Shown here one piece after another: positions 61,567-64,000 of a DNA stretch of 64,000 nucleotides. Below the pieces are notes generated by a model. It did not search any database and had not been told where the DNA came from. It saw only the letters and a program-made list of their open reading frames with translations. Origin of the DNA: Alkalibacterium sp. 20 (GTDB lineage Bacteria; Bacillota; Bacilli; Lactobacillales; Carnobacteriaceae_A); assembly GCF_001885615.1 (NCBI RefSeq), contig NZ_LSRN01000056.1, positions 1-64,000 of the forward strand. Direction: 5' to 3'. A program made the translations under genes and the position numbers. Position 1 is the stretch's first letter; each line of letters begins with the position of its first letter.

Positions 61567-61611
61567 TAGTGAGCACCTCAGTCAATTTTCCAGGATCATC
61601 AGATCAACGTA

Positions 61612-62595
61612 TTATCTTCGGTTTTTTAAATTTTCAAGCAAAATACCTGTGCCAAGAGCGACAGAGTCGAGCGGATTTTCCGCTTTGAATACAGGCACCT
61701 TCAACTCTTCGGCAAAGAGTAGTTCAATACCGTCAAGCATTGCTCCGCCACCTGTAAGAATGACACCGCGATCAATGATATCTGCTGATAATTCAGGCGG
61801 TGTTTGTTCTAAGACTGCTTTAGCTTGAACAACAACCATATCCATAGATTCCCGCGTTGCTTCCAGTACTTCCAGTGAAGTAATAGTAACGGTGCGAGGC
61901 AGACCGGAAACCATATCTCGTCCTCTTACGTCCATTTCATCATTTCTCCCATGATCAAACATGACGCCGATTTCTTTCTTGATTGTTTCTGCCGTACGTT
62001 CTCCTATGAGCAACTTATGTTTTTTCTTAACATATTGCGTGATGTCGTTATCCAGTGTATCGCCCGCTATTTTGATCGAGCGGCTGGTGACAATCCCACC
62101 CATAGATAAAACAGCAATATCGCTGGTGCCTCCACCGATATCGATAACCATATTACCACTTGGTTGAAATATATCCATACCTGCACCAATAGCAGCTACT
62201 TTAGGTTCTTCTTCTAAATAAATATTTTTACCGCCACTTTTTTCTGCCACTTCAATGATCGCTTTCTGTTCAATTGCAGTGATATTCGTAGGGCAACAAA
62301 TAAGAATGTTAGGTTTAGATAAAAAGCCTTTTACGTTTAATTTATTAATAAAGTAAGTTAACATTGCTTCAGTTATATCAAAATCGGCAATAACGCCTCC
62401 TTGCAAGGGACGAATGGCTTTTATATTACCAGGTGTACGGCCCACCATCATGTAGGCGTCTACCCCTACTGCTAAGACTTCATTTGTTTTAGTATCTAAT
62501 GCTACGACAGAAGGCTCGTTTAAGACAATACCTTTCCCTTTTACATGTACAAGTACATTCGCTGTACCTAAGTCGATGCCAATATCTCTAGCCAT
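61612..62595 (-). CDS. mbl: MreB-like rod-shape protein
   Basis: The 327-residue actin homologue polymerises under the membrane and directs wall synthesis. The nucleotide-binding motifs are DIGIDLGTANVLVHVKGKG-type start (residues 4-20), VIDIGGGTSDIAVLSMGG near 155 and GVILTGGGAMLDGIE near 280. It follows murA by about 230 bases. Confidence 0.93.
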   Translation of the reverse strand: MARDIGIDLGTANVLVHVKGKGIVLNEPSVVALDTKTNEVLAVGVDAYMMVGRTPGNIKAIRPLQGGVIADFDITEAMLTYFINKLNVKGFLSKPNILICCPTNITAIEQKAIIEVAEKSGGKNIYLEEEPKVAAIGAGMDIFQPSGNMVIDIGGGTSDIAVLSMGGIVTSRSIKIAGDTLDNDITQYVKKKHKLLIGERTAETIKKEIGVMFDHGRNDEMDVRGRDMVSGLPRTVTITSLEVLEATRESMDMVVVQAKAVLEQTPPELSADIIDRGVILTGGGAMLDGIELLFAEELKVPVFKAENPLDSVALGTGILLENLKNRR

Positions 62596-62826
62596 CGTGT
62601 TTCTCCTTTCAACTCTTCATTCTACTTTCACTATTTCGAGATGCATAAGTCTAAAAATGTTCTCACTTATTCTATGATACTTAACATAATAAAAAAGAGC
62701 AACACTAAATTGATATTCTTAATTATTTATTAAGTAATACTGAAGAGCATACGAAAAAAGAGAGGATCAAGAATGATGGCCTGCTTTATCCTGTTCATTC
62801 TGTTCTCTCTCTATAAAGGTTTTAAT

Positions 62827-64000
62827 TTAAACAGATACGGTACTTGATTCTTGGGTTTTTATTGACTCTTCGTTTACTCGTTCAATATCGGCACCTAATT
62901 TTTTCATTTTAAGATGAAAATTAGAATATCCTCTATCTAAATGATTTAATTGAGTAACTTGTGTATGACCTTGGGAAACTAAACCAGCTAATATTAGTGA
63001 AGCTGCTGCACGCAAGTCTGTTGAAGCAACTTCAGCACCTTGAAGCACTCCCCCGCCTTGAATAATAATACTTTGCCCATCGATTTGAAAAGATGCATTC
63101 ATCTTACGTAATTCTTCCATGTGCATGTATCTATTTTCAAATACTGTTTCACGCATAATACTTGTTCCCTCAGCAACAAGCTGTGCTATGGTCATCGGTG
63201 CCTGAAGGTCAGTAGGGAAACCTGGATAAGGCATGGTTTTAACATTCGTTGGTTTTAATTTTACAGGACCAGTAACTTTTAATCCTTCGCTGGTCTCAAT
63301 AAATGTAACACCCATTTCACCTAGTTTAGAAATGAGCGGTTTGTTATGTTTACTTATAGCATTTTTTATTAAAATCTCTCCTTGTGTAATTGCAGCAGCA
63401 ACCATAAAGGTCCCACTTTCAATACGATCAGGAATGATGGAATAATTTGTTCCTTCTAAAGCTTCCACACCCTCTATACGTATGGTCTCTGTCCCGGCTC
63501 CAATTATTTTAGCACCCATTTTATTTAAGAAGTTTGCCAAATCAACGATTTCAGGTTCTCTTGCAACGTTCTCAATGACACTGGTTCCTTCAGCTAATGT
63601 GGCTGCCATCATAAGGTTTTGAGTCGCTCCAACACTTGGAAAATCTAAATAAATATGAGCTGCCTTAAGTTTGTCTACAGAAGCTTCGATATAACCGTTA
63701 CCAAATTTCACTTTGACACCCATCGCTTCGAAGCCTTTCAAGTGTAAATCTATGGGTCTAGACCCGATAGCACATCCGCCGGGTAAAGCAACTTTAGCAT
63801 ACCCAGTTCGAGCAAGCAGAGGCCCCATGACCACGATAGAAGCTCGCATTTTGCTCATAAAATCAAAATGTGTTTCATTGTTCAATTTAACTTCTGCATT
63901 TGTTCTGATCACTTGATTTTTTTCATCAAATTCAATCTCAACGTTTAAATGAGTCAATACTTCATTCATAGTGTAAATATCCGATAAAAGGGGCACGTTG
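62827..64000 (-). CDS. murA: UDP-N-acetylglucosamine 1-carboxyvinyltransferase (5' end beyond the window)
   Basis: The frame stays open to the window edge; the first residues seen ([17 protein letters not shown]) align internally in MurA, so about 45 N-terminal residues are missing. The enzyme transfers enolpyruvate from PEP to UDP-GlcNAc, the first committed step of peptidoglycan synthesis. The catalytic Cys is in [15 protein letters not shown], so this form should be fosfomycin-sensitive by mechanism. Later motifs are [26 protein letters not shown] and [13 protein letters not shown]. Confidence 0.95.
   Translation of the reverse strand, partial: NVPLLSDIYTMNEVLTHLNVEIEFDEKNQVIRTNAEVKLNNETHFDFMSKMRASIVVMGPLLARTGYAKVALPGGCAIGSRPIDLHLKGFEAMGVKVKFGNGYIEASVDKLKAAHIYLDFPSVGATQNLMMAATLAEGTSVIENVAREPEIVDLANFLNKMGAKIIGAGTETIRIEGVEALEGTNYSIIPDRIESGTFMVAAAITQGEILIKNAISKHNKPLISKLGEMGVTFIETSEGLKVTGPVKLKPTNVKTMPYPGFPTDLQAPMTIAQLVAEGTSIMRETVFENRYMHMEELRKMNASFQIDGQSIIIQGGGVLQGAEVASTDLRAAASLILAGLVSQGHTQVTQLNHLDRGYSNFHLKMKKLGADIERVNEESIKTQESSTVSV

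Overview
The window is about 64 kb of low-GC Gram-positive chromosome. The gene content points to Lactobacillales, most likely Carnobacteriaceae (inference, no database search was possible). Supporting points are the housekeeping run rlmD-dgkB-gatB-gatA-gatC-camS-ligA-pcrA, the murA-mbl-epuA cell-wall group, a type 1B dihydroorotate dehydrogenase (pyrK-pyrD) under PyrR-type attenuation, lipoteichoic acid synthase, GT4 glycolipid synthases and a MecA/PBP5-like transpeptidase. Almost all genes lie on the minus strand.

Layout. 0-11.6 kb holds a 1153-residue GH94-like enzyme behind a LacI-type palindrome, an aldose-epimerase-like protein, a photolyase, an SH3 lipoprotein and two GT4 glycosyltransferases probably making the glycolipid anchor of lipoteichoic acid. 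A decayed TVP38-family gene comes next, cut by an IS30-family element. 11.6-25.5 kb is a mixed region: a nonsense-mutated IS30 copy, a DUF3179 protein coupled to a CC-motif membrane protein, pyrK-pyrD behind two tandem PyrR attenuators, exoA, a duplicated His-rich metal-binding protein, two 5'-truncated pseudogenes abutting at about 20.40 kb, a PAP2 phosphatase, a PQQ-type sugar dehydrogenase, a CPBP protease and a DegV protein. 25.5-30.4 kb is a decayed accessory island: a rhomboid protease, a CPBP fragment and a type I methylase gene (hsdM) with four separate lesions, including an intact IS30-family insertion with a 3-bp target duplication, preceded by an XRE regulator.

30.4-42 kb is the conserved housekeeping run (rRNA methylation, lipid kinase, GatCAB amidotransferase, CamS, DNA ligase, PcrA). 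42-50.6 kb has an operon of a DUF2179 membrane protein, a PurK-like ATP-grasp protein with an altered substrate loop and a GntR regulator, followed by a CorC-type protein, a class B penicillin-binding protein, an uncharacterised TIM-barrel protein, a GH73 hydrolase that appears to use a non-AUG start, and a Gfo/Idh/MocA oxidoreductase. 50.6-64 kb holds a thioredoxin-like protein, an ABC exporter, an RlmI-like methyltransferase, LtaS, a two-component system, a short SSB, EpuA, Mbl and the 3' part of murA, cut by the window edge.

Envelope assembly is a recurring theme: two putative glycolipid synthases, LtaS, a PBP, a GH73 hydrolase, Mbl and MurA. The other theme is gene decay: at least seven loci carry frameshifts, nonsense codons, truncations or IS insertions, concentrated in 11-30 kb. 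No rRNA, tRNA or CRISPR array was seen.
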